Below, piece after piece: positions 10,574 through 20,191 of a DNA stretch of 64,000 nt (position 1 is the stretch's first letter; each line of letters begins with the position of its first letter). Both the position numbers and the translations under genes were made by a program. The DNA lies in NCBI GenBank assembly GCA_900466005.1, contig UEGQ01000002.1, forward strand, positions 62,001-126,000, given 5' to 3'. Source of the DNA: Hyphomicrobiales bacterium (GTDB lineage: Bacteria > Pseudomonadota > Alphaproteobacteria > Rhizobiales > Rhizobiaceae). The notes under the pieces were generated by a model that was not told where the DNA came from, did not search any database, and saw nothing but the letters and a program-made list of their open reading frames with translations.

Positions 10574-11370
10574 TGGGCACCGGGCGAGGGCCGGCCGTCG
10601 CTGGCAGAGCGAAAGAGGGGCCTCCGGCGCCAAAGTCGCTGCTGCGGCTTGTTCTAGACGACATCGCCTGCGTGAAGGCCCGTGACCCGGCCGCGCGCTT
10701 CGCGCTCGAAATTCTGCTGACCTACCCGGGTGTGCACGCGATCATCTGGCATCGCCTGTCCCACGCGTTGTGGCGGAGACGACTGCGCTTTCTCGCGCGC
10801 CTTCTTTCCTGGCTGTCACGCCTCCTCACCAATATCGACATCCATCCGGGGGCCGCCATCGGCGAGCGCTTCTTCATCGACCACGGCGCGGGTGTCGTGA
10901 TCGGCGAGACGGCGGAAATCGGCGACGACGTGACGCTCTACCACGGTGTGACCCTCGGCGGCACGTCCTGGACGCCCGGCAGACGGCATCCGACGCTCGG
11001 CAACGGCGTCCTCGTCGGGGCCGGTGCCAAGGTCCTGGGTCCGATCGCGATCGGGGCGGGATGCCGGATTGGGGCCAATTCCGTGGTGATCGAGGATGTC
11101 GCACCCGGCATGACGGTCATCGGCATACCCGGTCGGGTGGTGAAACCGGCGCGGGACCGACGAAGGTCCGGCGATCGCCGCATCGACCTCGAACATCACC
11201 TGATGCCCGACCCCGTCGGCGAGGCCATCGCGGCACTCGTCGACCGCATCGATTTCCTCGAGGTTCGTCTCGCCCGGTTGCAGGCACGAACGAACCTTTC
11301 CCCGCTGACCGATGTCTCGGTCACACCCATCACCAATGCACCGGAACCCGCAGGAGCCTCCCATGAGTGA
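10561..11370 (+). CDS. cysE: Nif-linked serine O-acetyltransferase (CysE/NifP)
   Basis: 269-residue acetyltransferase that makes O-acetylserine for cysteine synthesis. The N-terminal helical part holds [20 protein letters not shown]. The left-handed beta-helix hexapeptide repeats run from about residue 95 to 195 and include [17 protein letters not shown] and the catalytic [14 protein letters not shown] segments. In nif clusters this extra copy (nifP in Azotobacter) raises cysteine supply for NifS. It overlaps nifV and nifW, so it is translated within the nif operon. The last 70 residues beyond the beta-helix are divergent. Confidence 0.92.
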   Translation: MSFVMGTGRGPAVAGRAKEGPPAPKSLLRLVLDDIACVKARDPAARFALEILLTYPGVHAIIWHRLSHALWRRRLRFLARLLSWLSRLLTNIDIHPGAAIGERFFIDHGAGVVIGETAEIGDDVTLYHGVTLGGTSWTPGRRHPTLGNGVLVGAGAKVLGPIAIGAGCRIGANSVVIEDVAPGMTVIGIPGRVVKPARDRRRSGDRRIDLEHHLMPDPVGEAIAALVDRIDFLEVRLARLQARTNLSPLTDVSVTPITNAPEPAGASHE

Positions 11371-11746
11371 CTGTTCATCCAATTCCCGCCCGATCGACGT
11401 CGACAACATCCTCGAACGTCTGCGCGGCCTGTCCTCCGCCGAAGACTTCTTTCACACCCTCGGCATTCTCTACGATGGCCGAGTGCTGAACGTCGCGCGG
11501 CTGCACATCCTGAAACGCATGGGACAGTATCTCGCGGAGGAGGATTTCGATGGTCTCCCCGACCGCGTGATCGCGGCTCGCGCCCGTTCGACGCTGGAGC
11601 GCGCCTATTCAGACTTCGAGAGCGCCTCGCCGCTTTCGCAGCGCGTCTTCAAGGTGCTGAAGGAACACGATCCGGAGAAACCAGCGGAAAAACGTGGCGC
11701 CTTCGTCTCCTTCGAAGCCGCTCTGAAGCCGTTTGCCGAACAATAG
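11363..11746 (+). CDS. nifW: Nitrogenase stabilising/protective protein NifW
   Basis: 127-residue NifW, a small protein that associates with the MoFe protein and helps its stability or maturation in air. It starts at [13 protein letters not shown] after GGAG, overlapping the end of cysE by 8 bases. Visible family features are the [16 protein letters not shown] segment and the later [21 protein letters not shown] region. Last gene of the iscN operon; the next 230 bases hold the fixA control region. Confidence 0.93.
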   Translation: MSDCSSNSRPIDVDNILERLRGLSSAEDFFHTLGILYDGRVLNVARLHILKRMGQYLAEEDFDGLPDRVIAARARSTLERAYSDFESASPLSQRVFKVLKEHDPEKPAEKRGAFVSFEAALKPFAEQ

Positions 11747-11829
11747 GCCCGGTGCCCTTCCCGAGGCGGCCGGTCCTTTCGACATCCGCCTGCGCCGGAC
11801 CCGAAACGACACGATGCGACACGACAGTG

Positions 11830-11845
11830 TCGAGAACCCGACAAA
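11830..11845. promoter_or_regulatory. NifA upstream activator site of fixABCX
   Basis: TGTCGAGAACCCGACA is a perfect TGT-N10-ACA site, about 105 bp upstream of the predicted fixA transcription start, in the nifW-fixA gap. Confidence 0.85.
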
Positions 11846-11916
11846 ACGTTCGACCACGACGAATGATGAAGACGGAGATGAAGAGATATCAAAGGGTTAT
11901 TCTTCGACCAGCGACA

Positions 11917-11932
11917 TGGCACGGATTATGCT
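11917..11932 (+). promoter_or_regulatory. Sigma-54 promoter of fixABCX
   Basis: TGGCACGGATTATGCT has the GG and GC doublets at correct -24/-12 spacing and a perfect TGGCAC box. It lies 45 bases before the fixA ATG. Confidence 0.8.
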
Positions 11933-11977
11933 GCTGCACCTGCGTAACCTTTGAAGAACCTGATGGAGGTGCGCGGC

Positions 11978-12832
11978 ATGCATATCGTCGTCTGTATCAA
12001 GCAAGTGCCGGATTCGGCGCAGATCCGCGTCCATCCGGTGACCAACACCATCATGCGGCAGGGCGTGCCGACGATCATCAACCCCTTCGACCTGTTTTCG
12101 CTGGAGGAGGCGTTGCGGATGCGAGACGCCCACGGCGGCGCGGTCACCGTGCTGACCATGGGCCCGCCGATGGCCGCAGATGCGCTGCGGAAGGCTCTGA
12201 CCTTCGGGGCGGATCGCGGCGTGCTGCTCACCGACCGCTTTTTTGCCGGCTCCGACACGCTGGCCACATCCTTTGCGCTTTCCGCGGCGATCGAAAAGAT
12301 CGGCCAGGTCTACGGCAAGCCGGACGTGATCTTTGCCGGAAAGCAGACGATCGACGGCGACACCGCGCAGGTGGGGCCGGGCATCGCCAAGCGTCTCGAC
12401 CTCCTGCAACTGACCTATGTCGCAAAGATCGCATCCGTCGACCCCGAGACACGGGCGATCACCGTCGAACGGCGGGCGGAAGGCGGCACGCAGGTCCTGC
12501 AGACGAGGCTGCCCTGTCTCGTCACCATGCTCGAGGGTTCGAACGAAATCCGCCGCGGAACGCTCGATGATGCGTTGCGGGCCGCCCGGGCCGAAATCGT
12601 CACCTGGAGTGCCACCGACGCGGGGATCGAAGACCTGACCAAATGCGGGCTTCGCGGCTCGCCGACCGTGGTGAAACGAGTCTTTGCACCAACGGCCCGC
12701 CAGGAGAAGGCGACGACGATCGGAGAACCGGGAGACAGCGCGCGCGATCTCGCCGACAGCCTTATCGCGGAAATCTTCGCCCGCAAACCCGCGCTCGAAG
12801 GGGCTCTCGCGGCCGCCGGCTGCGCCGCATAG
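11978..12832 (+). CDS. fixA: Electron transfer flavoprotein beta-type subunit FixA
   Basis: 284-residue FixA, part of the FixABCX bifurcating complex that uses NADH to reduce quinone and a low-potential donor for nitrogenase. The start is [13 protein letters not shown] after GGAGGTGCGCGGC; an in-frame ATG upstream lacks a good ribosome site. ETF-beta marks are VCIKQVPD, the [14 protein letters not shown] segment and [16 protein letters not shown]. First gene of a four-gene operon with its own NifA site and sigma-54 promoter. Confidence 0.97.
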   Translation: MHIVVCIKQVPDSAQIRVHPVTNTIMRQGVPTIINPFDLFSLEEALRMRDAHGGAVTVLTMGPPMAADALRKALTFGADRGVLLTDRFFAGSDTLATSFALSAAIEKIGQVYGKPDVIFAGKQTIDGDTAQVGPGIAKRLDLLQLTYVAKIASVDPETRAITVERRAEGGTQVLQTRLPCLVTMLEGSNEIRRGTLDDALRAARAEIVTWSATDAGIEDLTKCGLRGSPTVVKRVFAPTARQEKATTIGEPGDSARDLADSLIAEIFARKPALEGALAAAGCAA

Positions 12833-12848
12833 GAAAGATGAGGACATC

Positions 12849-13958
12849 ATGACCGAAGAGGCCAAGAAACCCGCAGCACCCGCCGCCGGACGCGCCGGCA
12901 TGAAGAAGGAACTGCCCGAGCATTTCAAGTCCTACAAGCATGTCTGGGTGGCGATCGAGCTGGAGCGCGGGCAGGTTCACCCGGTTTCCTACGAACTGCT
13001 CGGCTGCGGTCGCAGGCTGGCCGACAAGCTCGGCGTGCAGCTGGCGGGTGCCGTCCTCGGGCCTCCCGGGGAGGCGACCTGGCACGCCGTCGCCGAAGCC
13101 TTCGCCTATGGCGCCGACCTCGTCTATCTCGTTGAGGATCCGGTCCTGAAGGACTATCGCAACGAGCCCTACTCGAAGGCGCTGACCGATCTGGTCAACA
13201 CCTACCAGCCGGAAATCCTCCTGCTCGGTGCAACCACGCTCGGCCGCGATCTCGCCGGCTCCGTCGCCACCACGCTCAAGACCGGACTGACGGCCGATTG
13301 CACCGAACTCGACGTCGATGAGGATAAGTCGCTCGCAGCCACCCGCCCGACCTTCGGCGGCTCGCTGCTCTGCACCATCTACACGCTGAACTTCCGCCCC
13401 CAGATGGCGACAGTCCGCCCTCGTGTCATGCCGATGCCCGAGCGCCAGGACCGGCCCGTCGGCCGCGTCATACAGCACAGGCTGCCGATGGTGGAGGAGG
13501 ATATCGTGACCAAGGTCCTGAGCTTCGTTCCCGACAGCCAGTCTGCCAAGGTCAACCTCGCCTATGCCGACATCGTCGTGGCCGGCGGGCTCGGGCTCGG
13601 GGCGGCCGAGAACTTCCAGCTGATCCGCAACCTCGCCTCGACGCTCGGCGCGGAATACGGCTGCTCGCGCCCTGTGGTGCAGAAGGGCTGGATGCCGTCC
13701 GAACGCCAGATCGGCCAGACCGGCAAGACGATCCGTCCGAAGCTCTATATCGCGGCCGGCATCTCCGGGGCGATCCAGCACCGGGTGGGCGTGGAAGGCG
13801 CCGACCTGATCGTCGCCATCAACACAGACCCCAATGCCCCGATCTTCGACTTCGCCCATGTCGGCATCGTCACCGACGCGGTGCGTCTTCTTCCCGCTCT
13901 CACCGAGGCGTTCATCCGCCGCCTTTCGCCCCACAACCGCGACAAGCTCGCCAGCTGA
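12849..13958 (+). CDS. fixB: Electron transfer flavoprotein alpha-type subunit FixB
   Basis: 369-residue ETF-alpha homologue binding FAD in the FixABCX complex. The C-terminal FAD-binding domain is clear from about residue 235, with the GRxxG-like [14 protein letters not shown], then [33 protein letters not shown] and [21 protein letters not shown]. It starts 16 bases after fixA and ends 5 bases before the first possible fixC ATG. Confidence 0.97.
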   Translation: MTEEAKKPAAPAAGRAGMKKELPEHFKSYKHVWVAIELERGQVHPVSYELLGCGRRLADKLGVQLAGAVLGPPGEATWHAVAEAFAYGADLVYLVEDPVLKDYRNEPYSKALTDLVNTYQPEILLLGATTLGRDLAGSVATTLKTGLTADCTELDVDEDKSLAATRPTFGGSLLCTIYTLNFRPQMATVRPRVMPMPERQDRPVGRVIQHRLPMVEEDIVTKVLSFVPDSQSAKVNLAYADIVVAGGLGLGAAENFQLIRNLASTLGAEYGCSRPVVQKGWMPSERQIGQTGKTIRPKLYIAAGISGAIQHRVGVEGADLIVAINTDPNAPIFDFAHVGIVTDAVRLLPALTEAFIRRLSPHNRDKLAS

Positions 13959-13972
13959 CGGAGATGAGGACC

Positions 13973-15280
13973 ATGATCGAGGAGAAATTCGATGCCATCG
14001 TCATCGGAGCCGGCATGTCCGGCAATGCCGCCGCCTATACGCTGGCAAGCCGCGGGCTGAAGGTACTGCAGCTCGAACGCGGCGAATATGCCGGTTCGAA
14101 GAATGTCCAGGGGGCGATCATGTACGCCTCGATGCTGGAGAAGATCATCCCGGACTTCCGCGAGGATGCACCGCTCGAGCGCCACCTCGTCGAACAGCGG
14201 TTCTGGATGATGGACGACAGCTCGCATACCGGCATGCACTACCGCTCCAACGACTTCAACGAGGAGAAACCGAACCGCTATACGATCATCCGCGCCCAGT
14301 TCGACAAGTGGTTCTCCTCCAAGGTCAAGGAAGCCGGCGCGACGGTGCTGTGCGAAACGACTGTGACCGAACTTGCCCGCGATACCAGCGGCAAGGTGAT
14401 CGGCGTTCACACCGACCGCAGGGGCGGCGCGATCTTCGCCGACGTGGTGGTGCTCGCCGAAGGCGTGAACGGCCTGCTTGGAACCCGCGCCGGCCTGCGC
14501 GACATGCCGAAGCCGGAAACGGTGGCGCTGGCGGTCAAGGAAATGCACTTCCTGCCGGAGGAAGTGATCTGTCAGCGTTTCGGGCTGACTGGCAATGAAG
14601 GTTGCGTGATCGAAGCCGCCGGCACCTTCTCGCAGGGCATGACGGGGCTCGCCTTCCTCTACACCAACAAGGAATCGATCTCGCTCGGTGTCGGCTGCCT
14701 GGTCTCCGATTATGCAAAGACCATGGAAAGCCCCTATGCGCTGCTGGAAGAATTCAAGAACCATCCCTCTGTGAACCCCCTGCTGGCGGGCTCCGAGGTC
14801 AAGGAATATGCCGCGCATCTGATCCCGGAGGGCGGATATAAGGCCGTGCCGCAACTCTTCGGCGACGGCTGGGTCGTCGTCGGCGATGCCGCCCAACTCA
14901 ACAACGCGGTCCATCGCGAAGGCTCGAATCTTGCCATGACGTCGGGCCGGCTGGCAGCGGAAGCGATCTTCCAGGTGAAGAGCCGCAGGGACCCGATGTC
15001 CGCGGAAAACCTGAGCCTATACAGAAAGATGCTGGAGGACTCCTTCGTGATGAAGGACCTCAGGAAGCACAAGGACATGCCGGCCCTGCTGCACACCAAT
15101 TCGCAGAATTTCTTCATGACCTATCCGCAGCTGATATCGGCGGCCGCGCAGAACTTCGTGCGCGTCGACGGTACGCCGAAGATCGACAAGGAGAAGGCGA
15201 CGATCGCCCAGTTCGTCAAGAACCGCAGCCGCTGGGGCATGGTCTCCGACGCCGTGAAACTTGCCTTTGCCTGGCGCTGA
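13973..15280 (+). CDS. fixC: FixC, ETF-quinone oxidoreductase-like flavoprotein
   Basis: 435-residue membrane-associated flavoprotein of FixABCX, related to ETF:ubiquinone oxidoreductase. The FAD dinucleotide motif [12 protein letters not shown] is at residues 12-23, and a second FAD motif, [12 protein letters not shown], lies in the C-terminal half. The start [12 protein letters not shown] is chosen because GAGG precedes it and the length matches known FixC; an ATG nine bases earlier is possible. Confidence 0.97.
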   Translation: MIEEKFDAIVIGAGMSGNAAAYTLASRGLKVLQLERGEYAGSKNVQGAIMYASMLEKIIPDFREDAPLERHLVEQRFWMMDDSSHTGMHYRSNDFNEEKPNRYTIIRAQFDKWFSSKVKEAGATVLCETTVTELARDTSGKVIGVHTDRRGGAIFADVVVLAEGVNGLLGTRAGLRDMPKPETVALAVKEMHFLPEEVICQRFGLTGNEGCVIEAAGTFSQGMTGLAFLYTNKESISLGVGCLVSDYAKTMESPYALLEEFKNHPSVNPLLAGSEVKEYAAHLIPEGGYKAVPQLFGDGWVVVGDAAQLNNAVHREGSNLAMTSGRLAAEAIFQVKSRRDPMSAENLSLYRKMLEDSFVMKDLRKHKDMPALLHTNSQNFFMTYPQLISAAAQNFVRVDGTPKIDKEKATIAQFVKNRSRWGMVSDAVKLAFAWR

Positions 15281-15395
15281 CGGCCTTTCGCCCGACACAG
15301 ACTGAGAGAAGCACCGCATCTTTTGTTTCACGCAATTCCGGAGACCAGGCCCAGCGCCTTTGCCGGATTTGCCTTCGCCAACGAGGTATACCGAC

Positions 15396-15695
15396 ATGAC
15401 CATCGCCATCAAGAACGTCCGGGTCGAGGACAAGCTGTTCCAGAACCGCTATCTGGTCGATGTCGGCCGGCCGCACATCACGGTTCGTCCGCATGAGACG
15501 CCAAGTCCGAGTCTCTTGGCCCTGACAAGGGTCTGCCCTGCCAAGTGCTACGAGCAGAACGACAAGGGCCAGGTGGAGATCACCGCCGACGGCTGCATGG
15601 AATGCGGCACCTGCCGGGTTCTCTGCGAGGCATCCGGCGAGATCGAATGGAACTATCCGCGCGGCGGCTACGGTGTGCTCTTCAAGTTCGGCTGA
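15396..15695 (+). CDS. fixX: Ferredoxin-like protein FixX
   Basis: 99-residue ferredoxin-like subunit of FixABCX. The C-terminal half holds the cluster motif region: RVCPAKCYE and then [13 protein letters not shown], giving the usual cysteine set of the FixX family. The gap to fixC is 115 bases, longer than between the other fix genes, with no recognisable promoter. The start [12 protein letters not shown] follows a weak GAGG. Confidence 0.95.
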   Translation: MTIAIKNVRVEDKLFQNRYLVDVGRPHITVRPHETPSPSLLALTRVCPAKCYEQNDKGQVEITADGCMECGTCRVLCEASGEIEWNYPRGGYGVLFKFG

Positions 15696-15844
15696 CGTCC
15701 ACGCCTCGAAAACGGGCGAGCCGGCCCCGAACCGAATTGACAAAGGGCGACGTCGGCGTAAGCTGATTTGCCATATAACAAAAGACGGTTTGGGGAGGTT
15801 GCCCTTGGAACAATCCGGCCTGGGATAGTCCAAGAGGTCTTCAG

Positions 15845-17584
15845 ATGAACCGCTATGTCGAACATGTCAGTCCGCCCGGCAGGGAATCCGGCCCGTCGGA
15901 CGCTGCCATTCGGTCGAGCCGCCGCGCCACCATCTCCCTGAGCGGCATCTACGAAATCTCCAAGGTGCTCGCCGAGCCCGCACGCCTGGAGATCACGCTC
16001 GCCAACGTCGTCAACATCCTCTCCTCCTTCCTGCAGATGCGGCATGGTGCCCTGATCGTTCTCGACGACGGCGGCCTGCCCGAGATCATCGCCACCGCCG
16101 GCTACTTTCACAAACCGGACGAGAGCCATTTCATGCCGATCCCGCAGGCAGTCATCGACCAGATCGTAGCGACGGCGACCCCGCTGGTCATTGCCGATAC
16201 GAGCAAGTCTGAGCTCTTCGCCGAGGAGGGCGAGCCGGGAGTGTGTCTCATCGGCGTCCCGGTGAAGGCCAATCACACCGTTCTCGGAACGCTGTCGATC
16301 GATCGCTCCGGCAAGGACGGTACCGACTTCACCCTCGACGACGACATGCGTTTTCTCACCATGGTCGCCAATCTCGCCGGGCAGACGATCCGCCTTCACC
16401 GGATCCTGAGCGAGGACCGGCAACGGCTGATCGACGAGCAGCGTCGGCTCGAGAAGGCCTTCGGCGACAGCGCAGAGACATGGCCGCGCCGCTCGAACGC
16501 GAAGAACAGCCACATCGTCGGCGAGAGCCCGTCCGTCAAGAACGTGCTCGACACCATCAACATCGTCGCCAAGACCAATTCCACCGTTCTCCTGCGCGGC
16601 GAAAGCGGCACCGGCAAGGAACTGTTTGCGCAGACCATTCATGATCTTTCTCCGCGGCACGACAAGCCCTTCGTCAAGCTCAACTGCGCGGCCCTTCCCG
16701 AAACCGTGCTCGAATCGGAGCTTTTCGGACACGAGAAGGGCGCCTTCACCGGGGCGACCAACCAACGGGTCGGGCGGTTCGAGCTTGCCCATGGTGGCAC
16801 CCTGCTGCTCGACGAGATCGGCGAGATTTCCGCCGCCTTCCAGGCGAAGCTGCTGCGCGTGCTGCAGGAAGGTGAGTTCGAACGCGTCGGCGGCAACAAG
16901 ACGCTGAAGGTGGACGTGCGGCTGATCTGCGCAACCAACCGCGACCTGGAAGATGCCGTCCGCAAGGGCGAGTTTCGGGCCGATCTCTATTACCGCATCA
17001 GCGTCGTGCCGGTAACCCTGCCGCCGCTCCGGGAAAGGCCGGGCGACATCCCGCGCCTTGCAGAAGAATTCCTCCGCCGCTTCAATCGTCAGAACAGCCG
17101 GCGCCTCAGCTTCAGCAAGATGTCGCTCGACCTCATCTCCCGCTGCTACTTCCCCGGCAATGTGCGGGAGCTGGAGAACTGCGTGCAGCGGACGGCTACG
17201 TTGACCCGGGCCGAGGTCATCGGACCGAACGACTTCGCGTGCAGCAGCGGCCAATGTCTTTCCGCCCTTCTGTGGAAGGGCAACGGCAAGGTTCCGCACA
17301 ATGCGATCGACATGCTCGCGAGCGGACACATCCTGCCGGCCGGCACGCCAATACCGACCGTTTCCCCGGCGAGACCCGCCGCCGCATACGATGGTGGCAA
17401 CAGTGACCCGGACATCGTGAACCATGCGGCGAACGGCGGTCGGCTGACCGAACGAGAACGTTTGATCGAGGCAATGGACCGGTCAGGCTGGGTGCAGGCG
17501 AAAGCGGCGCGCATTCTCGGCCTGACGCCCCGGCAGGTTGGCTACGCGTTGCGGCGCCACGACATCCCGGTCAAGAAGTTCTGA
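15845..17584 (+). CDS. nifA: Nif-specific sigma-54 activator NifA
   Basis: 579-residue enhancer-binding protein that turns on the nif and fix promoters. An N-terminal GAF domain (about 30-190) is followed by an AAA+ domain (about 220-460) with Walker A GESGTGKE and the sigma-54 contact loop GAFTGA, then a Fis-type helix-turn-helix at the C-terminus (QAKAARILGLTPRQVGYALRR). The metal-linked cysteine motif C-X11-C-X19-C-X4-C runs from CYFPGNVRELENC to CSSGQC, as in oxygen-sensitive rhizobial NifA. The 149-base upstream gap shows no clear NifA site or -24/-12 promoter. Its end overlaps the convergent SIR2-like gene by 14 bases. Confidence 0.97.
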   Translation: MNRYVEHVSPPGRESGPSDAAIRSSRRATISLSGIYEISKVLAEPARLEITLANVVNILSSFLQMRHGALIVLDDGGLPEIIATAGYFHKPDESHFMPIPQAVIDQIVATATPLVIADTSKSELFAEEGEPGVCLIGVPVKANHTVLGTLSIDRSGKDGTDFTLDDDMRFLTMVANLAGQTIRLHRILSEDRQRLIDEQRRLEKAFGDSAETWPRRSNAKNSHIVGESPSVKNVLDTINIVAKTNSTVLLRGESGTGKELFAQTIHDLSPRHDKPFVKLNCAALPETVLESELFGHEKGAFTGATNQRVGRFELAHGGTLLLDEIGEISAAFQAKLLRVLQEGEFERVGGNKTLKVDVRLICATNRDLEDAVRKGEFRADLYYRISVVPVTLPPLRERPGDIPRLAEEFLRRFNRQNSRRLSFSKMSLDLISRCYFPGNVRELENCVQRTATLTRAEVIGPNDFACSSGQCLSALLWKGNGKVPHNAIDMLASGHILPAGTPIPTVSPARPAAAYDGGNSDPDIVNHAANGGRLTERERLIEAMDRSGWVQAKAARILGLTPRQVGYALRRHDIPVKKF

Positions 17585-18506
17585 GCGCCCCGCCGTCCGA
17601 CGGGTCGGGCGCGGGCGCGGGCGCGGCGCCGATGACGAGATTGATCGCATCCGGCAAGGGCATGTCGATGAGGGTGATGCCGTTCGCAATGAGAAACCGG
17701 CGCTCGTTCCTCGTCAATTCGGCTCCGCTCATCACGGCGTAGTGCGGCCCCTTCGACCGCTTGATGATCTGGCGCGCATAGGTGCGCAGCATCTGGTCGT
17801 CGAAGCGGCAGCCGAGAAAGACAAACCCGAGAGAACCGCGGCGGTCCCGGACGACCTCGGGGATCGGCGTCTGGATGTCGATCTCGGTCAGAACCTCGAC
17901 ATAGTCGGAATCCGCCACGAGGAAATTGCCCGCGGGACGTGCCGAACCGTGGGGCTCGTAAAGGATCGTGGCCGCGGTGGAAGCGGCGGGATCGTCGGTC
18001 GCATTGCCGTCAGCGCCGTAGATCCGCGTCCAGATGTCCCGAACCTCGCCGGCGCGGGTGATCCCCTGGATACTGGCAAAATCCGTCCGCCCGCTCTCCA
18101 CGAGTGCGGCCCGCATGGCGCCGTCATACCAGCTGTCGACGATGAGCGGCAGGGCTAGCCTCGCCAGCCAGCGGTGCAGCGCCGCCGGCTGCGGTTCGGC
18201 GGAAAAGATCTCGGCCATCCACGCCTTCAGCGTGTTCCTGTGCCTGCGCTGCTCGATATGCTGGGCGACCGACCACATGTTGGTGCGGATGCGCGAAGGC
18301 GCCGGTGCCCGCAAGTGGAGCGCTGCCGCGACCTCTTCCGGCGCCGCCGGCACGCGCCGTTCACCGGCTTGCAGCGCGACAAGGCCCGGTCCAAGAAAGG
18401 GTGCAAGCACGCCGCGCCTCAGGCCTTGCCCGACATCGAGAAGCGCCTTTTCGGCGGCCTCCTCCGACACGGCGAACAGGAAGTCCTCATGCAATATCGC
18501 GTTCAT
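17571..18506 (-). CDS. SIR2-like domain protein of the nif cluster
   Basis: 311-residue protein, probably of the SIR2-like (SIR2_2) group. The early LAPFLGPGL segment resembles the NAD-binding GAG loop. A later stretch, RGSLGFVFLGCRFDDQMLRTYARQI, matches the typical region after the Rossmann core, and the C-terminus ends in a Pro/Ala run. It is the last gene of the leftward nifB block and overlaps the end of nifA convergently. SIR2-like genes occur in some other alphaproteobacterial nif clusters, but their role is unknown; NAD binding or deacylation is inference. The start follows AAGGATCG. Confidence 0.6.
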   Translation of the reverse strand: MNAILHEDFLFAVSEEAAEKALLDVGQGLRRGVLAPFLGPGLVALQAGERRVPAAPEEVAAALHLRAPAPSRIRTNMWSVAQHIEQRRHRNTLKAWMAEIFSAEPQPAALHRWLARLALPLIVDSWYDGAMRAALVESGRTDFASIQGITRAGEVRDIWTRIYGADGNATDDPAASTAATILYEPHGSARPAGNFLVADSDYVEVLTEIDIQTPIPEVVRDRRGSLGFVFLGCRFDDQMLRTYARQIIKRSKGPHYAVMSGAELTRNERRFLIANGITLIDMPLPDAINLVIGAAPAPAPDPSDGGALRTS

Positions 18507-18536
18507 GGCATCGATCCTTTGTCTTCGCGGGTTCCG

Positions 18537-18749
18537 TTATTCGTCGTCTCCGAGCTTGCGCGCCTCGACGGTAATCGGCAGCCGGGTATCCGCCGGCATC
18601 GGCGGAAGATCGAGACGCCAGCCGTTCTTCAGCGTGACGACGCCGCCCCAAAGTCCCTCCATCTCGACCCCGACGATCGGCTCCTCGAGATCCTTCTTCG
18701 GCACATAGGCGGAAAAGCCGCGCTCGGACTTGCGGATCATGACCTTCAT
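18537..18749 (-). CDS. nifT: NifT/FixU family protein
   Basis: 70-residue NifT/FixU protein. It begins MKVMIRKSERGFSAYVPKKD and carries the family segment GLWGGVVTLKNGWRLDLP. Its function is unproven; the family is widely linked to nifHDK or nifB operons. Its ATG overlaps the stop of nifZ by ATGA, so the pair is coupled. Confidence 0.92.
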   Translation of the reverse strand: MKVMIRKSERGFSAYVPKKDLEEPIVGVEMEGLWGGVVTLKNGWRLDLPPMPADTRLPITVEARKLGDDE

Positions 18750-19057
18750 CTTTCGTCTCTCCCGATGCTGCCTGCTTCCAGAATTTCGGAACGGTCGAGG
18801 CTGGCGAGCTCCCGCGCCCGCATGCCGACCAGGGTGCCCCTGTCCACCCACTCGACCGAGTAGATGTAGAACTGCTGCAGGAAGGTGCCGATGTCGCGGA
18901 CGTAGCCGACATCCCCCTTGCGGACGAGGTTTTCGCCGATGTCCTTGCCGGGATAGGTGCCGTCGTTGCGGACATGCCGGGTGGCCCGCACACGTTCGCC
19001 GGGCCGGAATACCGGCGCCCTTCGAATTTCGACCTCCTCTTCACGCCCAAGACCCAT
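18746..19057 (-). CDS. nifZ: NifZ, P-cluster maturation protein
   Basis: 103-residue NifZ. Family features are the FRPGERVRATRHVRNDGTYPG opening and KGDVGYVRDIGTFLQQFYIYSVEW. In Azotobacter and Klebsiella NifZ acts in forming the second P-cluster of the MoFe protein. It lies 5 bases after the LRV-type gene and overlaps nifT by 4 bases. Confidence 0.93.
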   Translation of the reverse strand: MGLGREEEVEIRRAPVFRPGERVRATRHVRNDGTYPGKDIGENLVRKGDVGYVRDIGTFLQQFYIYSVEWVDRGTLVGMRARELASLDRSEILEAGSIGRDER

Positions 19058-19062
19058 ACGCC

Positions 19063-19842
19063 CTATCCTTTCCCCTCTTTCGTCCTCTCCCGTGCGACTT
19101 CCCGCACGGCCTCCTCCTCGTCCTCGAGGAACGGAGGGAGTTCATCGACAGCGATCCGCTCGGCAACCGCGTAGCGCACGCGAAAATCCGGGTCGGCGGC
19201 CAGAAGATGAAGCCGCGGCGGCTCCAGCCTTCGGGCGACCTCGATCCGCACCAGCGGCTCCGGATCGGCAACGAGCGCGGGCAGATGCGTGAGCGGTACC
19301 CGGCGCGCCGCCTCACGGCGGATGTCGGGCTCGGGATCGTCGAGAAGTCCGACGAGCAGGGCCTCGCCTGCCGAACGGGCAGCGCTCAGCCTCACCTGGT
19401 AATCAGGATCGCCGAGCAACGGCACCAGGTCTTCTCCCGTGAGCCGGCGGGCGAGCGCGATCCGCACCCGGCGATCCGGGTCCGACCGCAAGGCGAGCAC
19501 GCGGGTCGCCGGCAGCCGGATCGCGGCCATGGCACGCACGTCGGGCTCGATATCGGAGAGAAGCGGCAGCAGCCTGAACGGCGACGCATAACGGGCGGCA
19601 ATGCTGCGCACCTCGAAGAACGGATGATCAAGGTAGCTGTCTGCCAGGCCCGGATTGATCGAAAAGAAGCGGTCGATCCGGCGCGAGCGCAGGTCCCTGA
19701 CACAGGCGCGACCGAGATCGCAGAGACCGGAGACACGGTTTTCCTCGTGCGGACAGTCGCGACACGAAACCGGGTTACCGAGCCAGTCGATCGCCGGCGG
19801 TGCGTCGTCATCCTCCATCGGCTGCAGCCCACTCTTGTCCAT
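19063..19842 (-). CDS. [4Fe-4S] leucine-rich-repeat-variant (LRV/HEAT-like) protein
   Basis: 259-residue protein with an N-terminal four-cysteine cluster domain (CRDCPHEENRVSGLCDLGRAC, spaced C-x2-C-x10-C-x5-C, about residues 25-45) followed by about eight 24-residue repeats of the form RxxxARRL-xxxxLxxLxxDPDxxVR. This is the layout of the Azotobacter LRV protein, a 4Fe-4S repeat protein encoded near nifB. The start MDKSGLQPMEDDD is preceded by GGAGAG at good spacing; the frame runs 61 codons further upstream without a ribosome site. Between the ferredoxin gene and nifZ. Function unknown; perhaps an Fe-S or nitrogenase-binding factor. Confidence 0.8.
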   Translation of the reverse strand: MDKSGLQPMEDDDAPPAIDWLGNPVSCRDCPHEENRVSGLCDLGRACVRDLRSRRIDRFFSINPGLADSYLDHPFFEVRSIAARYASPFRLLPLLSDIEPDVRAMAAIRLPATRVLALRSDPDRRVRIALARRLTGEDLVPLLGDPDYQVRLSAARSAGEALLVGLLDDPEPDIRREAARRVPLTHLPALVADPEPLVRIEVARRLEPPRLHLLAADPDFRVRYAVAERIAVDELPPFLEDEEEAVREVARERTKEGKG

Positions 19843-19952
19843 GCAGTCTCTCCGGGCTTGCCGGGCGGGACCCGACCGGAAACGGGAGCCCGGCGGCCGC
19901 CACAGGGAGTCAAGGTCCCTGGGCGACGGCCGTGTTTCCCACCTGACGGGCA

Positions 19953-20147
19953 TCAGGCCGGAACGCAGGTCTTCGGCACCGGACAGATCGCGGCGCATTG
20001 CTGGGTCTCGAAATATCCCTCGCATTCAGTGCACTTGTTCGGGTCGATGACGTAGGTCTCGCCCTTGAACTTGATTGCCCCGGTCGGGCACTCGAACTCA
20101 CAGGCGGAACACTGGGTGCACTGCGATGCGATAATCTTGAAGGCCAT
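19953..20147 (-). CDS. fdxN: 2[4Fe-4S] ferredoxin of nif type
   Basis: 64-residue bacterial ferredoxin. The first cluster motif is [12 protein letters not shown]; the second uses [18 protein letters not shown], with the long insertion between cysteines typical of FdxN-like proteins. It starts 44 bases after nifB on the same strand, as in Sinorhizobium and Rhodobacter, and is likely an electron donor for NifB or nitrogenase. The exact symbol is by family and position. Confidence 0.88.
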   Translation of the reverse strand: MAFKIIASQCTQCSACEFECPTGAIKFKGETYVIDPNKCTECEGYFETQQCAAICPVPKTCVPA

Positions 20148-20191
20148 TTTCGACTCTCCTGTCGGCTGCTTCGGTCACGGATTTCAAAAGG

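Noticed and set aside
15736..15779. Sigma-70 promoter before nifA (TTGACA ... TATAAC)
   Set aside because: The two hexamers are about 32 bases apart, far from 16-18, and no good partner for either was found.
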